From positions 1-64,000 of the forward strand of contig NZ_DATIND010000091.1 of the NCBI RefSeq assembly GCF_035474595.1: a stretch of DNA of 64,000 nt, read 5' to 3'. The notes beneath the pieces are model-generated. The model did no database searches. It had not been told where the DNA came from and saw only the letters and a program-made list of their open reading frames with translations. Below are positions 28,311 through 37,480 of the stretch, piece by piece. The position numbers and the translations under genes are program-made. The DNA is from Longimicrobium sp. GTDB lineage: Bacteria; Gemmatimonadota; Gemmatimonadetes; Longimicrobiales; Longimicrobiaceae. The number at the start of each line of letters is the position of its first letter. Position 1 is the first letter of the stretch.

Positions 28311-29522
28311 CTACAGCCCTTCCGGCTGGATGCCGTAGATCGCCTGCAGCAGCGACAGCGCGACGGCGCCGACGAGAAGGCCGAAGAACACGATCATCAC
28401 CGGCTCCACCAGCCGGAGCATGCGGTCCAGCCCGCGCTCCAGCTCTCCCTCCATGCTCGCGGCGGCGCGCTCCAGCATCTCCGGCAGGCGGCCGCCCTCC
28501 TCGCCGACCTCCACCATCTGCACGAACAGGAAAGGGAAGGCGCCGCTGCGCCGGAGCGCCGCCGCCAGCCGGTCGCCGGCGCGCACGTCCTCGCGCGCCC
28601 GCAGCACCTCCTCCGCCACGGCGCCGTCGGACTGGCTCGCGGCGGCCACCTCCAGCGCGCCCAGGATCGGCAGCCCGCTCTCCAGCAGCGCCGAGAGCGT
28701 CCGCGCCAGCCGCGCCGACGCCGCCCGCCGCCGCAGCCCGCCCACCAGCGGCACCGCCAGCAGCGCCCGGTCCACCCCCGCGCGCCCCTCGTCGGTCGAC
28801 CGCACCGCCGCCACGATCGCCGCGACCACGACCGGGACGAGCAGGAGCGCCCACCACCACTGCCCCACGAACTTTCCCGTGGCCAGCAGCAGCTGCGTGG
28901 AGCGGGGGATGGCGGATCCGGTGTCGGCCAGCAGCGCCACGAAGCGCGGCAGCACCCAGGCGAACAGCACCGCCAGCGCCCCCGCCCCCGCCGATGCCAC
29001 CACCGCCGGGTAGATCATCGCCGAGACCATGCGCGAGCGCAGCGCCAGGTCGCGCTCCATCTGCCCCGCCAGCCGGTCCAGCGCCGGGGCCAGCTTCCCG
29101 CCGCGCTCGCCGGCGCGCACCATCCCCACCGCGAAGCGCGGGAAGGCGGCGGGGTGCGCCGCCATCGCCTCGTCCAGCCGCGCGCCGCCGCGCACCCGGT
29201 CGCGCACGTCCAGCACCGCCGCCGCCACGTCGCGCCGCGCGACCACGCGGGAGACGGCGGCCAGCGCGCGGTCCAGCGGAAAGCCGGACTCCAGCAGGAT
29301 CGCCAGGTAGCGCACCGCCTCGGCCACGTCCGCCCTCCGCCCGCGGAAGGCGGCGCGCGGCCGGTCCTCCGCGGCGCGCGACGCCGTGGCGGGCGACACC
29401 TCCAGCGCGAAGAGGCCGCGGTCGCCCAGCCGCTTCTCCACGGCGGCGGCGGTGTCGGCGTCCTCCACCCCGCGGACGGTGCGGCCCGCGGGCGTCGCGG
29501 CGCGCCAGGCGAAGGCCGGCAC
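28311..29522 (-). CDS. gspF: T2SS inner-membrane platform protein GspF
   Basis: 403 residues, the family's usual length. Starts PAFAWRAATPAGRTVRG, as in GspF/PilC. Two cytoplasmic GspF domains (the first around FPLDRALAAVSRVVARRDV, the second around GLPILGALEVAAASQ) are separated by membrane segments (VVASAGAGALAVLFAWVLP; WWWALLLVPVVVAAIVAAV). A last helix is near the C-terminus (MIVFFGLLVGAVALSLLQAIY). The start is a GTG at 29522, five bases past the gspG stop, chosen because the protein then begins at the conserved N-terminus. An upstream GTG at 29537 would overlap gspG. Confidence 0.85.
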   Translation of the reverse strand: MPAFAWRAATPAGRTVRGVEDADTAAAVEKRLGDRGLFALEVSPATASRAAEDRPRAAFRGRRADVAEAVRYLAILLESGFPLDRALAAVSRVVARRDVAAAVLDVRDRVRGGARLDEAMAAHPAAFPRFAVGMVRAGERGGKLAPALDRLAGQMERDLALRSRMVSAMIYPAVVASAGAGALAVLFAWVLPRFVALLADTGSAIPRSTQLLLATGKFVGQWWWALLLVPVVVAAIVAAVRSTDEGRAGVDRALLAVPLVGGLRRRAASARLARTLSALLESGLPILGALEVAAASQSDGAVAEEVLRAREDVRAGDRLAAALRRSGAFPFLFVQMVEVGEEGGRLPEMLERAAASMEGELERGLDRMLRLVEPVMIVFFGLLVGAVALSLLQAIYGIQPEGL

Positions 29523-29527
29523 GGCGG

Positions 29528-30136
29528 CTACTTCCACCCCAGCACGTCGGCGTCCTCGCCCTCGCCGCCCTCGCGGCCGTCGCGCCCCAGCGTCAGCAGG
29601 TCGTAGCCCTCCGGGTTCGCGATCCCCGGCATGCGGTAGACGTACGGGCGGCCCCACGGGTCCAGCGGCACGTCGCGGCGCAGGTACGGCCCGCGCCAGC
29701 TGCGCGGCTGCGGCCCCGCCTGCGGGCGCGCCCGGAGCGCGGCCAGCCCCTGCTCGGTCGTGGGATACTCGTCGTTGTCCAGCCGGTACGCGTCCACCGC
29801 CGAGCCCAGCATCTCCATCTGCGTCTTCGCCGTGGCCTCCTTGGCGCTCCCCACGTGGCGGAAGACGTTGGGGGCGACGAGGGTGGCGAGCACGGTGATC
29901 ACCACGATCACCACGAGGACCTCGATCAGGGTGAAGCCCATCACCGGACGGCGATGCCCGCGGGCGTCGCTCCAGTGGCGGCCGCGCGGCGGATCGGCGG
30001 CCCTAGGCTCCACGCCCTCAGCTACGGGCGGCGCGCCGATGCGCTCCCGCCGCGCCGCCGCGATCTCGTGCGCGGGGCGCGGCGGGGCGGCCAGGATCCG
30101 CTCCACGATGTCCGCGAGAAGCAGGTGCTCCGTCAT
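29528..30136 (-). CDS. gspG: T2SS major pseudopilin GspG with a long N-terminal leader
   Basis: The mature part begins at G|FTLIEVLVVIVVITVLATLVAPNVF, the GspG prepilin site, and continues through TAKTQMEMLGSAVDAYRLDN and the DPWGRPYVYR motif of the calcium-binding loop. The ATG at 30136 overlaps the gspE stop (ATGA) and gives a 66-residue pre-region before the cleavage glycine. Normal GspG leaders are 6-15 residues. Start choice is therefore uncertain: a later start such as ATG at 29941 would leave only two residues before the cleavage site. GspG forms the pseudopilus shaft. Confidence 0.8.
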   Translation of the reverse strand: MTEHLLLADIVERILAAPPRPAHEIAAARRERIGAPPVAEGVEPRAADPPRGRHWSDARGHRRPVMGFTLIEVLVVIVVITVLATLVAPNVFRHVGSAKEATAKTQMEMLGSAVDAYRLDNDEYPTTEQGLAALRARPQAGPQPRSWRGPYLRRDVPLDPWGRPYVYRMPGIANPEGYDLLTLGRDGREGGEGEDADVLGWK

Positions 30137-31626
30137 GCGACCCTCAGCACATCCTCGGGTGTGGTCACGCCGGCGGCCACCTGCCGCCAGCCGTCTGCCC
30201 GCAGCGGGCGCATCCCCCGCTCCAGCGCCACCTTGCGCAGCCGGTCGGTCCCGGGCGCGCGCAGCAGCTCGGCGCGCAGCTCGTCGTCCACCGTCAGCAG
30301 CTCGTGGATCCCCGTGCGCCCGCGGTAGCCGGTGTTGCGGCAGGCGGCGCATCCCCGCCCGCGGAGCACGCGGTCGGCGGGGAAGCCGGCCGCCGCCATC
30401 TCGCGCGCCACCGCCGGCTCCGGCGCCGAGGCCTCCGCGCACGCCGCGCACACCCGGCGGACCAGCCGCTGGGCGAGGACGGCCTGGACGGTGGAGGAGA
30501 CGAGGTAGTCGGGGACGCCGAGGTCCACGAGGCGCGTCAGCGCCCCCGGCGCGTCGTTGGTGTGCAGGGTGGAGAGGACGAGATGCCCGGTGAGCGCGGC
30601 CTGGATGCAGATCTCCGCCGTCTCCGGGTCGCGCATCTCGCCCACCAGCAGGACGTCGGGGTCCTGCCGGAGGATGGAGCGCAGCGCCCGCGCGAAGGTC
30701 AGCCCCAGCTTCGGATGGACGGGAACCTGGGCCACGCCGGGAAGCTCGTACTCCACCGGGTCCTCGACCGAGACGATCTTCTCGCGCCCGGTGCGCACGC
30801 GGTCCAGCAGCGCGTACAGCGTGGTCGTCTTCCCGCTCCCCGTGGGCCCGGTGGAGAGGAGCACGCCGTGCGGCCGCGCCGCGAAGCCGAGAAGGGCGGA
30901 GAGCGTGTCCTCCGCCATCCCCAGCCCTTCCAGGTCGATCCGCTGCCCTTCGATGTCCAGCAGGCGGAGGACGACCGACTCGCCGTGCAGGGTCGGCAGG
31001 GTGCTGACGCGCACGTCCAGCTCGCGGTCGCCCGTGCGCAGCCGCACGCGGCCGTCCTGCGGCAGCCGCCGCTCGGCGATGTCCAGCTCGGCCATGATCT
31101 TCAGCCGGCTGACCACCGCGGCGCGCAGGTGCGGCGGCGGGGTCGGCGCCTCCTGCAGCACCCCGTCCACGCGGTAGCGCACCCGCATCGTCCGCGCTTC
31201 GGCCTCCAGGTGCACGTCGCTCGCGCCCGCCTCGACCGCTTCGGCCAGGAGAAGGTTCACCAGGCGGACGACCGGCGCCTGGTTGGCGATCTCCTCCAGG
31301 CCGTGCGCGACAAGGTCCGCATCTCCCCCCGCCGCCGACCCGTCCCCGCCCAGCCCGGCGGCGTACGACGCGGCGGTGGGCTGGCCGCAGGCGCGGCGGA
31401 TCTCGTCCAGCAGCTCCGCCTCGGCCATCGGCTCCAGCTCCACCGGCAGCCCGAACAGCACCTCCAGCTCGGCGATCGCCTGCGGATCGGGGCGCCCGGC
31501 GCAGGCCACGCGCAGCCGCCCCCCCGCGCGCTCGCGGGGGAGAAGGCGGGCCTCCTCCAGGAAGTCCTGCGCGGGAAGCTCGTCCGCGCGCACCGGGCCG
31601 GCCACGGCGGAAGCGGGGGCGATCAC
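30133..31626 (-). CDS. gspE: T2SS cytoplasmic ATPase GspE
   Basis: 497 residues from a GTG at 31626 that overlaps the preceding TGA. An N-terminal GspE domain is followed by a core with SDVHLEAEARTMRVRYRVDG, Walker A GPTGSGKTTTLYALL, the Asp box SVEDPVEYELPGVAQ, Walker B RQDPDVLLVGEMRDPETA and His box TGHLVLSTLHTNDA. A four-Cys zinc motif (CAAC near 425, CAAC about 35 residues later) is typical of GspE/PilB. It powers pseudopilus assembly and couples to GspL. Confidence 0.92.
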   Translation of the reverse strand: MIAPASAVAGPVRADELPAQDFLEEARLLPRERAGGRLRVACAGRPDPQAIAELEVLFGLPVELEPMAEAELLDEIRRACGQPTAASYAAGLGGDGSAAGGDADLVAHGLEEIANQAPVVRLVNLLLAEAVEAGASDVHLEAEARTMRVRYRVDGVLQEAPTPPPHLRAAVVSRLKIMAELDIAERRLPQDGRVRLRTGDRELDVRVSTLPTLHGESVVLRLLDIEGQRIDLEGLGMAEDTLSALLGFAARPHGVLLSTGPTGSGKTTTLYALLDRVRTGREKIVSVEDPVEYELPGVAQVPVHPKLGLTFARALRSILRQDPDVLLVGEMRDPETAEICIQAALTGHLVLSTLHTNDAPGALTRLVDLGVPDYLVSSTVQAVLAQRLVRRVCAACAEASAPEPAVAREMAAAGFPADRVLRGRGCAACRNTGYRGRTGIHELLTVDDELRAELLRAPGTDRLRKVALERGMRPLRADGWRQVAAGVTTPEDVLRVA

Positions 31627-33752
31627 TGGCCGCCGGCGCGGAAGTACAGCGGCGGCCGCCCGTGCGCCGTCACCCCCAGCGAGGGGATGTCGACCGCGGC
31701 GGCGTACAGCCCGGCGGCGGGAACGTCGAAGCGCGCCTCGTACACGCCGCCGCCGATCGCGCGCGCGTCGCCGTGCCCCTGCCACCCCTCGGGCGAGGCC
31801 AGCGTCACGCGCACGTCGGCCAGCCCGTCCACCGGTGCGCCGCCCTGGCGGACCACGCGGAAGCGCACCGTCGCCGCGCCCACGGGAAGCGTGCGCACCG
31901 CGTCCACCGGCTGCACCGCCACCGCGTCACCCGTCGCGCGGCTCGGGTCGGCGCCCACGGTGAAGGCGTAGCAGCCCACCACGTGCGGGTCGGCGCTGCG
32001 CATGACGAGGTCGTAGTTCCCCGCGTCCTCGATGCGCACGGTGGCCGTGTACACGCCCGGCTCCGTCTCGCGCAGCCGCCGCGACACCGGGCGGATGGAG
32101 CGGGGAACGAAGTCGTAGGTGCTCAGGCCGCCGTGGGGGACGGGCATCCCCTCCATGTAGTGGTAGCTGTAGACCATCTTCTCGGCCGGGTTGGCCACGT
32201 AGATCGCGTCGTGCATCCCCGGCTGCGCCACCAGCACGTCGCCCAGCGTGTCGCCCACGGCGCCCGGCGCCAGGTCGCCCGCGGGGAAGGCGTCGTGCAT
32301 CCCCGTGGCCCCCGTGGTCGGGTTGGCGAGGGGGATCATGGCCACCTGCGGCGTGCCGGCGGCGCGGACGTAGGCGAACGAGGCGGTGAACGTCACCTGG
32401 TCGGCCTGCGCGGCGCCGGAGAGCGACCGCAGCGAGCGGCGGCTGACGGCGTCGTACAGCTCCAGCGTTCCCGCGCGGGGGTTCAGGATGAAGGCCAGCC
32501 GCCCGCCCGGCGGCGGCGCCTGCTCCTCGCCGCCGCCCGCGTGCATCGCGTGGCCGCCGTCGCCGTCCGGCGCGAAGCGGATGGAGGTGATCCCCGGCTC
32601 GAAGCGCACCCGCCCCACCAGCGCGCCGCGCGCGGGGTCGAAGACGGCCACGGTGCCATCGCCCTCGTTGGCCACGAACGCCTGCTTCAGCCGCGGCGAC
32701 CAGGCCACGTCGGCCGGCCTGTCGCCGGACTGCACGACGGCGGTGATGCGCCCCGTGGCCGCGTCCACCTCGGTGAGCGTCCCCGCCGTGCGGCTGGTGA
32801 GGTACGCCCGTGCCCCGTCGTCCGAGAAGGCGATGGCGTGCGGCCCCGCACCGGCCGGAACGCGCCCGGCCACGGCGAGGCGGTCGACGTCGATGATGGT
32901 GAAGCCGGGCTGCGCGCCCTCGGTGGCCACCCACACGCGGTGCCCGCCCGGCTGCATGGCGATCTTCCCCGCCCGCGCGCCGGCGGGGATCACCGTGCGC
33001 AGCTTCCAGTCGTGCGTGTCGATCACCGCCACCGACCCGCTGTCGGGGATGGAGATGAAGAGCAGGCGGTCGTCCGGCGTCGACGCCCAGTCCTCGCCCG
33101 GCGCGGGAAGGGGAACGGCGGCCAGCAGCTTGGTGCGCCCGAACCCCTTCAGCGGATCGAGGACCGCGACGACGGGCTGGCGGGCGAGGACGGCCAGCAC
33201 GTGCCCGTTCAGGTCCTCGACCGGCGAGGCCAGCGAGATCTGCCCGTGCTTCACCATCATCGAGCTCTCGTTCAGCGCGCCGATGCGCTGCTCGCACTCG
33301 GCGGCCGGCGTGTTGCCGGCGCCCCGTCGCACGTCGATCCACGCCGACGGCGCCAGGCGCGACACGGGCCGCCCGGTCGCGGGGTCGGTAATGCGCACGC
33401 GCAGCTCCGTCTCGCCGTCCTGCACCGCCGCGCCGCCGCCCACCCCGCGCGCCACCAGGTCCGCGCGCAGCACGCGCACCGCCGTGCTCTCGCGCGAGGC
33501 GGCGTGGGGGGACGCACCGTGCGCCGCGTGGGCGTCGGGCCCGGGCGCGGCGTGCCCGTCGTGGGCGGAGGATGGGGGAGATGTTGCCGGTGCAGCGGGG
33601 CTGCCCATCCCGCTCATCCCGTGCATCGAGTGCGCGGTGTCGGCGTGGGCGGCGTGCCCGGCGTGCGGGTCCTGCGCCGCCGCGGCGTGCGGGGCCAGGA
33701 GCGCGGCCGCGGCGGCCGAGGCGGAAACCAGAACGAGACCGAAGGGGCGCAA
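31623..33752 (-). CDS. Secreted His/Met-rich YncE-type beta-propeller protein
   Basis: 709 residues, with a TTG start at 33752 supported by GGGAGGTG six bases upstream. A signal peptide (LVLVSASAAAAALLAPHAAAAQ) is followed by a His/Met-rich segment of about 65 residues (HAGHAAHADTAHSMHGMSGM), which looks like a Cu- or other metal-binding region. Next come seven-bladed propeller-like repeats (SVAVIDTHDWKLRTVIPAG; GHRVWVATEG; GTVAVFDPARGALVGRV) and two C-terminal beta-sandwich-like modules. It is the first gene of the T2SS unit, overlapping gspE by four bases. Its metal-binding look links the exporter to the multicopper oxidases downstream. Function unknown; an electron-transfer or metallochaperone role is inference. 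Confidence 0.75.
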   Translation of the reverse strand: MRPFGLVLVSASAAAAALLAPHAAAAQDPHAGHAAHADTAHSMHGMSGMGSPAAPATSPPSSAHDGHAAPGPDAHAAHGASPHAASRESTAVRVLRADLVARGVGGGAAVQDGETELRVRITDPATGRPVSRLAPSAWIDVRRGAGNTPAAECEQRIGALNESSMMVKHGQISLASPVEDLNGHVLAVLARQPVVAVLDPLKGFGRTKLLAAVPLPAPGEDWASTPDDRLLFISIPDSGSVAVIDTHDWKLRTVIPAGARAGKIAMQPGGHRVWVATEGAQPGFTIIDVDRLAVAGRVPAGAGPHAIAFSDDGARAYLTSRTAGTLTEVDAATGRITAVVQSGDRPADVAWSPRLKQAFVANEGDGTVAVFDPARGALVGRVRFEPGITSIRFAPDGDGGHAMHAGGGEEQAPPPGGRLAFILNPRAGTLELYDAVSRRSLRSLSGAAQADQVTFTASFAYVRAAGTPQVAMIPLANPTTGATGMHDAFPAGDLAPGAVGDTLGDVLVAQPGMHDAIYVANPAEKMVYSYHYMEGMPVPHGGLSTYDFVPRSIRPVSRRLRETEPGVYTATVRIEDAGNYDLVMRSADPHVVGCYAFTVGADPSRATGDAVAVQPVDAVRTLPVGAATVRFRVVRQGGAPVDGLADVRVTLASPEGWQGHGDARAIGGGVYEARFDVPAAGLYAAAVDIPSLGVTAHGRPPLYFRAGGQ

Positions 33753-34257
33753 GGTGCACCTCCCGTCCGCACTACGTCACTTCGGGATCTGTGGCGCGGC
33801 GTGCGAACCGTGTGGTGGGTCGGCTCAGCAATCCGTGTGGACGATGTCCACAGGGTGCGCGGTCAGAAACAGACGTTTGTCACGAAGCTGATCGATTCGT
33901 CCTGCTGCGAGTAACAGCTTCCGGGGGGAAACACACCGGGATCGGACATCTTTCAGATCGGGAAACCGAAGCTAAACGCCCTCGGAGATTCGCGCCAGCC
34001 CTCCCGCTCCGTTCATCTACACACCATATCTGTCTACAGTGCAGATAATTGCATTTTCGCGGAAACAGAGGTGACAGTTGGAACGTTACGGCCCATGCGA
34101 GCTGTTAAGATCTTTTAAAGTAATTTTTCATAACTTCTACCGACCCATCTGCCGCAGGATTATGTAGCAGGTAACGAAGCATACAGTCACAATTTTCACC
34201 GTCCATTTTCACACGAGCCCGGGATTACACCGGCAGCAAGTCCAACACGCTGCCTCA
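33753..34257. other. AT-richer intergenic region upstream of the T2SS unit
   Basis: No gene seen. The stretch 33860-34200 is visibly richer in A/T than the rest of the window (for example TTTTAAAGTAATTTTTCATAA near 34113-34133). It probably contains the promoter of the minus-strand propeller/T2SS unit. No specific -10/-35 is assigned. Confidence 0.5.
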
Positions 34258-34367
34258 CGCACTTCCGCACTTCCGCACTTCCGCACTTCCGCACTTCCGC
34301 ACTTCCGCACTTCCGCACTTCCGCACTTCCGCACTTCTGCACTTCCGCACTTCCGCACTTCCGCACC
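34258..34367. repeat. Tandem 8-bp repeat, about 13 units
   Basis: Units of CACTTCCG repeat head to tail with one substituted unit (TTCTGCAC near 34336). Because 8 is not a multiple of 3 the apparent reading frame through it is an artefact. A short relative of the word, CACGCACTTCCGCACTCACG, occurs at 19368-19387. It lies before a small gene. Confidence 0.9.
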
Positions 34368-34603
34368 TCGATGCCCGTCCGTGGCGGGAAAGTGCCGCGA
34401 GAAAGCGGACGCAGCCGACCGCGCCCCGACGGATGTTCCCTCCGTTGACTCTCTTGCGGCGCCGGGATGCCGGCGGTCAGGCGGTGGAACGGAAGATGAA
34501 GGGCCGGACGCGCCTTACGCTTCATCGCGGGGGCGGCTATCTTCAGGCCGCCAGGCCGAGGGCGGCCTGCCATCCATGGACTCAAGAGCCGGGAGATGAT
34601 GGG

Positions 34604-34969
34604 ATGACGGATCACGAGCACGCGCACGGCGACGGGGGCGGCGACATCCTGGGGATGGCGGTGGGGTTCCGGATCTTCGAGGACGGCGGCGCGCTGTACC
34701 TGGCCGAGGCCGAGATCAGCCCGTACGAGGACCAGACCAGCGCGCTGGGCGTCACGCTGGTGTTCCACCCGCTGGCCGGCATCGACCCCACGCAGGAGGA
34801 CGAGGGCGAGCAGGAGCCGTGGACCTTCGACTTCGACGACGAGCTGACGCGCGACGAGAACGCGTCCATCGTCGACCAGACGGCCGACATCCTGCGCCAG
34901 CTGTCCAACCTCACGCCGGCGTCGCTGTCCGAGTATCTCCGCGCCGCGAAGGAAGACGTGCAGGAGTAG
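34604..34969 (+). CDS. Conserved-looking acidic protein of unknown function (121 aa)
   Basis: ATG at 34604 follows GGGAGATGATGGG. The protein is acidic and lacks signal or membrane segments. It starts with a His-rich stretch (MTDHEHAHGDGG), then a mixed alpha/beta part (AVGFRIFEDGGALYLAEAEI), an acidic patch (QEDEGEQEPWTFDFDDEL) and a C-terminal helix pair. I do not recognise the family. It stands alone between a tandem repeat and a decarboxylase on the other strand. Third-position GC is strong, supporting it as real. Confidence 0.65.
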   Translation: MTDHEHAHGDGGGDILGMAVGFRIFEDGGALYLAEAEISPYEDQTSALGVTLVFHPLAGIDPTQEDEGEQEPWTFDFDDELTRDENASIVDQTADILRQLSNLTPASLSEYLRAAKEDVQE

Positions 34970-35084
34970 GGGGACAGGTTACAGGGGACGGGGGACAGGG
35001 AACCCCGCGCAAGCGGCGGCCGCGTCACGCAGACGCGGCTGCCGCTTCGTTTCCCTGACGTTCGTCCACCGCAGCCGGAACCAG

Positions 35085-35160
35085 CTTCCGAGCCGAACAG
35101 CCTCGCGCAGTTTGCGAGGCTTCCCGTAGTTGTTGCTGCGACGCTGCGACTTCAGTCGCC
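35085..35160. repeat. Dispersed repeat, second copy of the gspC-gspD gap element
   Basis: Reverse complement of the element at about 25097-25160, sharing GAACAGCCTCGCGCAGTTTG and GGCTTCCCGTAGTTGTTGCT words. An internal inverted repeat (CCTCGCG / GCGAGG) gives it hairpin potential. Four TCTCTGCG units follow at about 35212-35250. Confidence 0.6.
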
Positions 35161-35258
35161 GGTGTTGGGCCAGGCCCGCGACTTTCCATTCGGCTCGATG
35201 ATGAGCTCTCTGCGTCTCTGCGTCTCTGCGTCTCTGCGTCTCTGCGTGAGATTGCCGT

Positions 35259-37202
35259 TCAGAGCACCTGCTCCAGCACCTTCCTCAGCGCCTTCGCGAA
35301 GCCGGCCACGAAGTCCTCCTTCCCCCGCCGCGCGGCGAAGAACGGATCCATCACCGTGCAGCGGATCACGCCCACGCCGCCCGCGCGCTCGTAGTCGTCG
35401 TACGTGAAGCCCAACTCGCGCACGACGGGCTCCGCCGCGCGGCCGTACTCGTGCGCGCGCAGCACCGTCTTCGTCACCACGTACTCCAGGTCGCGCGCCG
35501 ACCGCCCGGCGGAAACGCTCATGGCCCCGTAGACGCGGTCCGCCAGCGCGTTGGTCTCCTCCAGCGAGACGAGGGACGGGTGGCCGATGGCGAAGCAGAC
35601 GATGTTCAGGTCCGGCTCCGGGAGCGCCACCAGCCGGAACGGCGCCCAGTCGCCCGCGGCGATGCGGCGGTGCAGGAGGAGCGCGCCGCGCGCCGTCTCG
35701 CCCACCAGCCGGCCGTACCCGCGCGCGTCCGGCGGCAGCACCTTGTGGCTCATCCACACCGCCGCGGCCGCCGCGCCGGGCTTCGATCCCTCGAAGATGA
35801 AGCGGCCGATGTACGACGCGTCGCTCCCGCCCGCGTGGAAGACGTACGGCGCCTCCACCGCCACCAGGTCGCGCACGCGCAGGTCGCGAAAGCTCACCGC
35901 GCCGGCCGGATAGGGAATGAACCCCAGCTTGTGCGGGTCGATGGTCACCGAGTCGGTCCGCTCCAGCGCCACCAGCGCGCGGTACACCCCCTCCTGCGGC
36001 CACGGCTCCGGCGCGTAGTCGGCCAGCGCGCGCTCGTAGCTCCGCCGCTCGCCGTCGGCGCCGCGGGTGATCGACGCCGCGTAGCCGCCCCACGCGGCGT
36101 CGGCATGGAGATGAAAGGCGATCCCGTGCCGCCGCGCCGCCTCGTCGCGCACCTCGGCCACGAGATCCAGCCGGTCCACCGCGCTCTCCTCCGTCGTCCC
36201 GATCACCGAGACGCAGGCGATCACCGGCTGGCGGCGCCCGGCCAGCGTGCCGAGCGTGGACCGCAGCGCGTCCGGATCCATGCGGAAGCGCGCGTCCACC
36301 GGCACGTGCACCAGCTGCGCCCCGCCAATCCCCAGCGCGCGGCAGATCTTCTCCCACGAATAGTGCGCGGTGGACGGAACCAGCACCGCCGCGGGCGGAA
36401 AGGCGTCGCCGAACTGCGTGGCCAGGCGGCGCCCGAACTCCTGGTAGCCCAGCCCCGCCAGCGAGTGCCGCGTCACCGCGTTCGCCGCCGCCATCCCGTC
36501 GCCCACCCGGTCGCGGAAGTGCTCCAGCAGGTCCAGCGACGCCTCGGGCGCCACGTTCAGCAGCTGCCACAGGTCCATCGCCCGCAGGTCCGCGCCCTCG
36601 CCGCCCGGCAGCCGCACGCCGATGCCGGCCAGCCCCAGCTCGTCGGCCGCCCAGCGCACGGCCACGGGGAGATACTTCACGTTCCGCGCGACCCACAGCG
36701 CCTCGAAGTTGGCCACCGTGCCGCCCGAGGTCAGGTGCCCCCACTGCCGCGCCGGGTCGTACCCGATCATCCGCGCCAGCTGCCCGGCCACCTCCAGCTC
36801 CATCCGCGTGGTCACCGGGCTGGCTTCGGCCGCCACGTTGTTGGGGTTGTACAGCATGGTGGCGAAGTACCCCACCAGGCTGGCCATGGTCAGGTCGCTG
36901 CTCATGTGCCCGATGTAGCGCGGGCTGAAGAAGGGCACGCCGGCCTTAAGCTCGCCCAGCAGCCCCATCAGCTCCTGCGCCAGCGTGGTGATGGAGCGCT
37001 CGTACGCCGGCGTGCGCTTCTCCGCCTCGGTCACCTCGAAGCCGTCCTCGGGGTGGAAGTTGCGCCGCCAGAATACATGGTCGCGCACCGCCTCCAGCAG
37101 CAGCCGCTCGAAGACGTCGGCGTTCTCGGCCTTGGGCCCCAGAAACACCGACGCGAGGTCCACCGGGGCCTCGCGTCGCGGGGAATCGCTGTAGTCCGTC
37201 AT
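35259..37202 (-). CDS. PLP-dependent amino-acid decarboxylase (647 aa)
   Basis: Group II decarboxylase fold. Visible signatures: the substrate/PLP region (WGHLTSGGTVANFEALWVAR), HADAAWGGY holding the PLP-nitrogen Asp, and TIDPHKLGFIPYPAGA with the Schiff-base lysine. The long N-terminus and the DPHKxGFIPYPAG wording resemble bacterial tyrosine/aspartate decarboxylases rather than short GadB proteins. Start ATG 37202 (MTDYSDSPRR); the frame extends upstream to 37403 but without support. It would release CO2 from an L-amino acid to give an amine or beta-alanine; the substrate cannot be fixed from sequence. Alone on its strand with no obvious partner. Confidence 0.85.
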   Translation of the reverse strand: MTDYSDSPRREAPVDLASVFLGPKAENADVFERLLLEAVRDHVFWRRNFHPEDGFEVTEAEKRTPAYERSITTLAQELMGLLGELKAGVPFFSPRYIGHMSSDLTMASLVGYFATMLYNPNNVAAEASPVTTRMELEVAGQLARMIGYDPARQWGHLTSGGTVANFEALWVARNVKYLPVAVRWAADELGLAGIGVRLPGGEGADLRAMDLWQLLNVAPEASLDLLEHFRDRVGDGMAAANAVTRHSLAGLGYQEFGRRLATQFGDAFPPAAVLVPSTAHYSWEKICRALGIGGAQLVHVPVDARFRMDPDALRSTLGTLAGRRQPVIACVSVIGTTEESAVDRLDLVAEVRDEAARRHGIAFHLHADAAWGGYAASITRGADGERRSYERALADYAPEPWPQEGVYRALVALERTDSVTIDPHKLGFIPYPAGAVSFRDLRVRDLVAVEAPYVFHAGGSDASYIGRFIFEGSKPGAAAAAVWMSHKVLPPDARGYGRLVGETARGALLLHRRIAAGDWAPFRLVALPEPDLNIVCFAIGHPSLVSLEETNALADRVYGAMSVSAGRSARDLEYVVTKTVLRAHEYGRAAEPVVRELGFTYDDYERAGGVGVIRCTVMDPFFAARRGKEDFVAGFAKALRKVLEQVL

Positions 37203-37480
37203 CGTCGCTTTCACTCGATCTGGATGTGAGGCGACGAACCTAGCGCCGCCCGCACCCAGCGTAAACCGCAGACGTTTTCGGGCCGATGAAAAGCAGGTGG
37301 ATCGCACGGAGGGTCGGAGAAGCGGAAGGAGGATCGAGATCCCGGCTGGCGCTTCACGCATCCAGGCCGATGAATGTCCCACGGTATCGACTCTGCAACA
37401 CAAAGTACTTGACGGACGATGGGAGACCGGCTACTCTTCGGCCAGTCGAACGGAAACACGAGATCGGGTGGAGGTGATCG

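Noticed and set aside
34258-34367. CRISPR-like array
   Set aside because: Units are 8 bp head to tail without unique spacers; no cas gene in the window.
34196-34768. Minus-strand frame with a CGSAEVRK repeat protein
   Set aside because: The repeat is an 8-bp DNA array read in all frames; no ribosome site, and it overlaps the supported gene at 34604.
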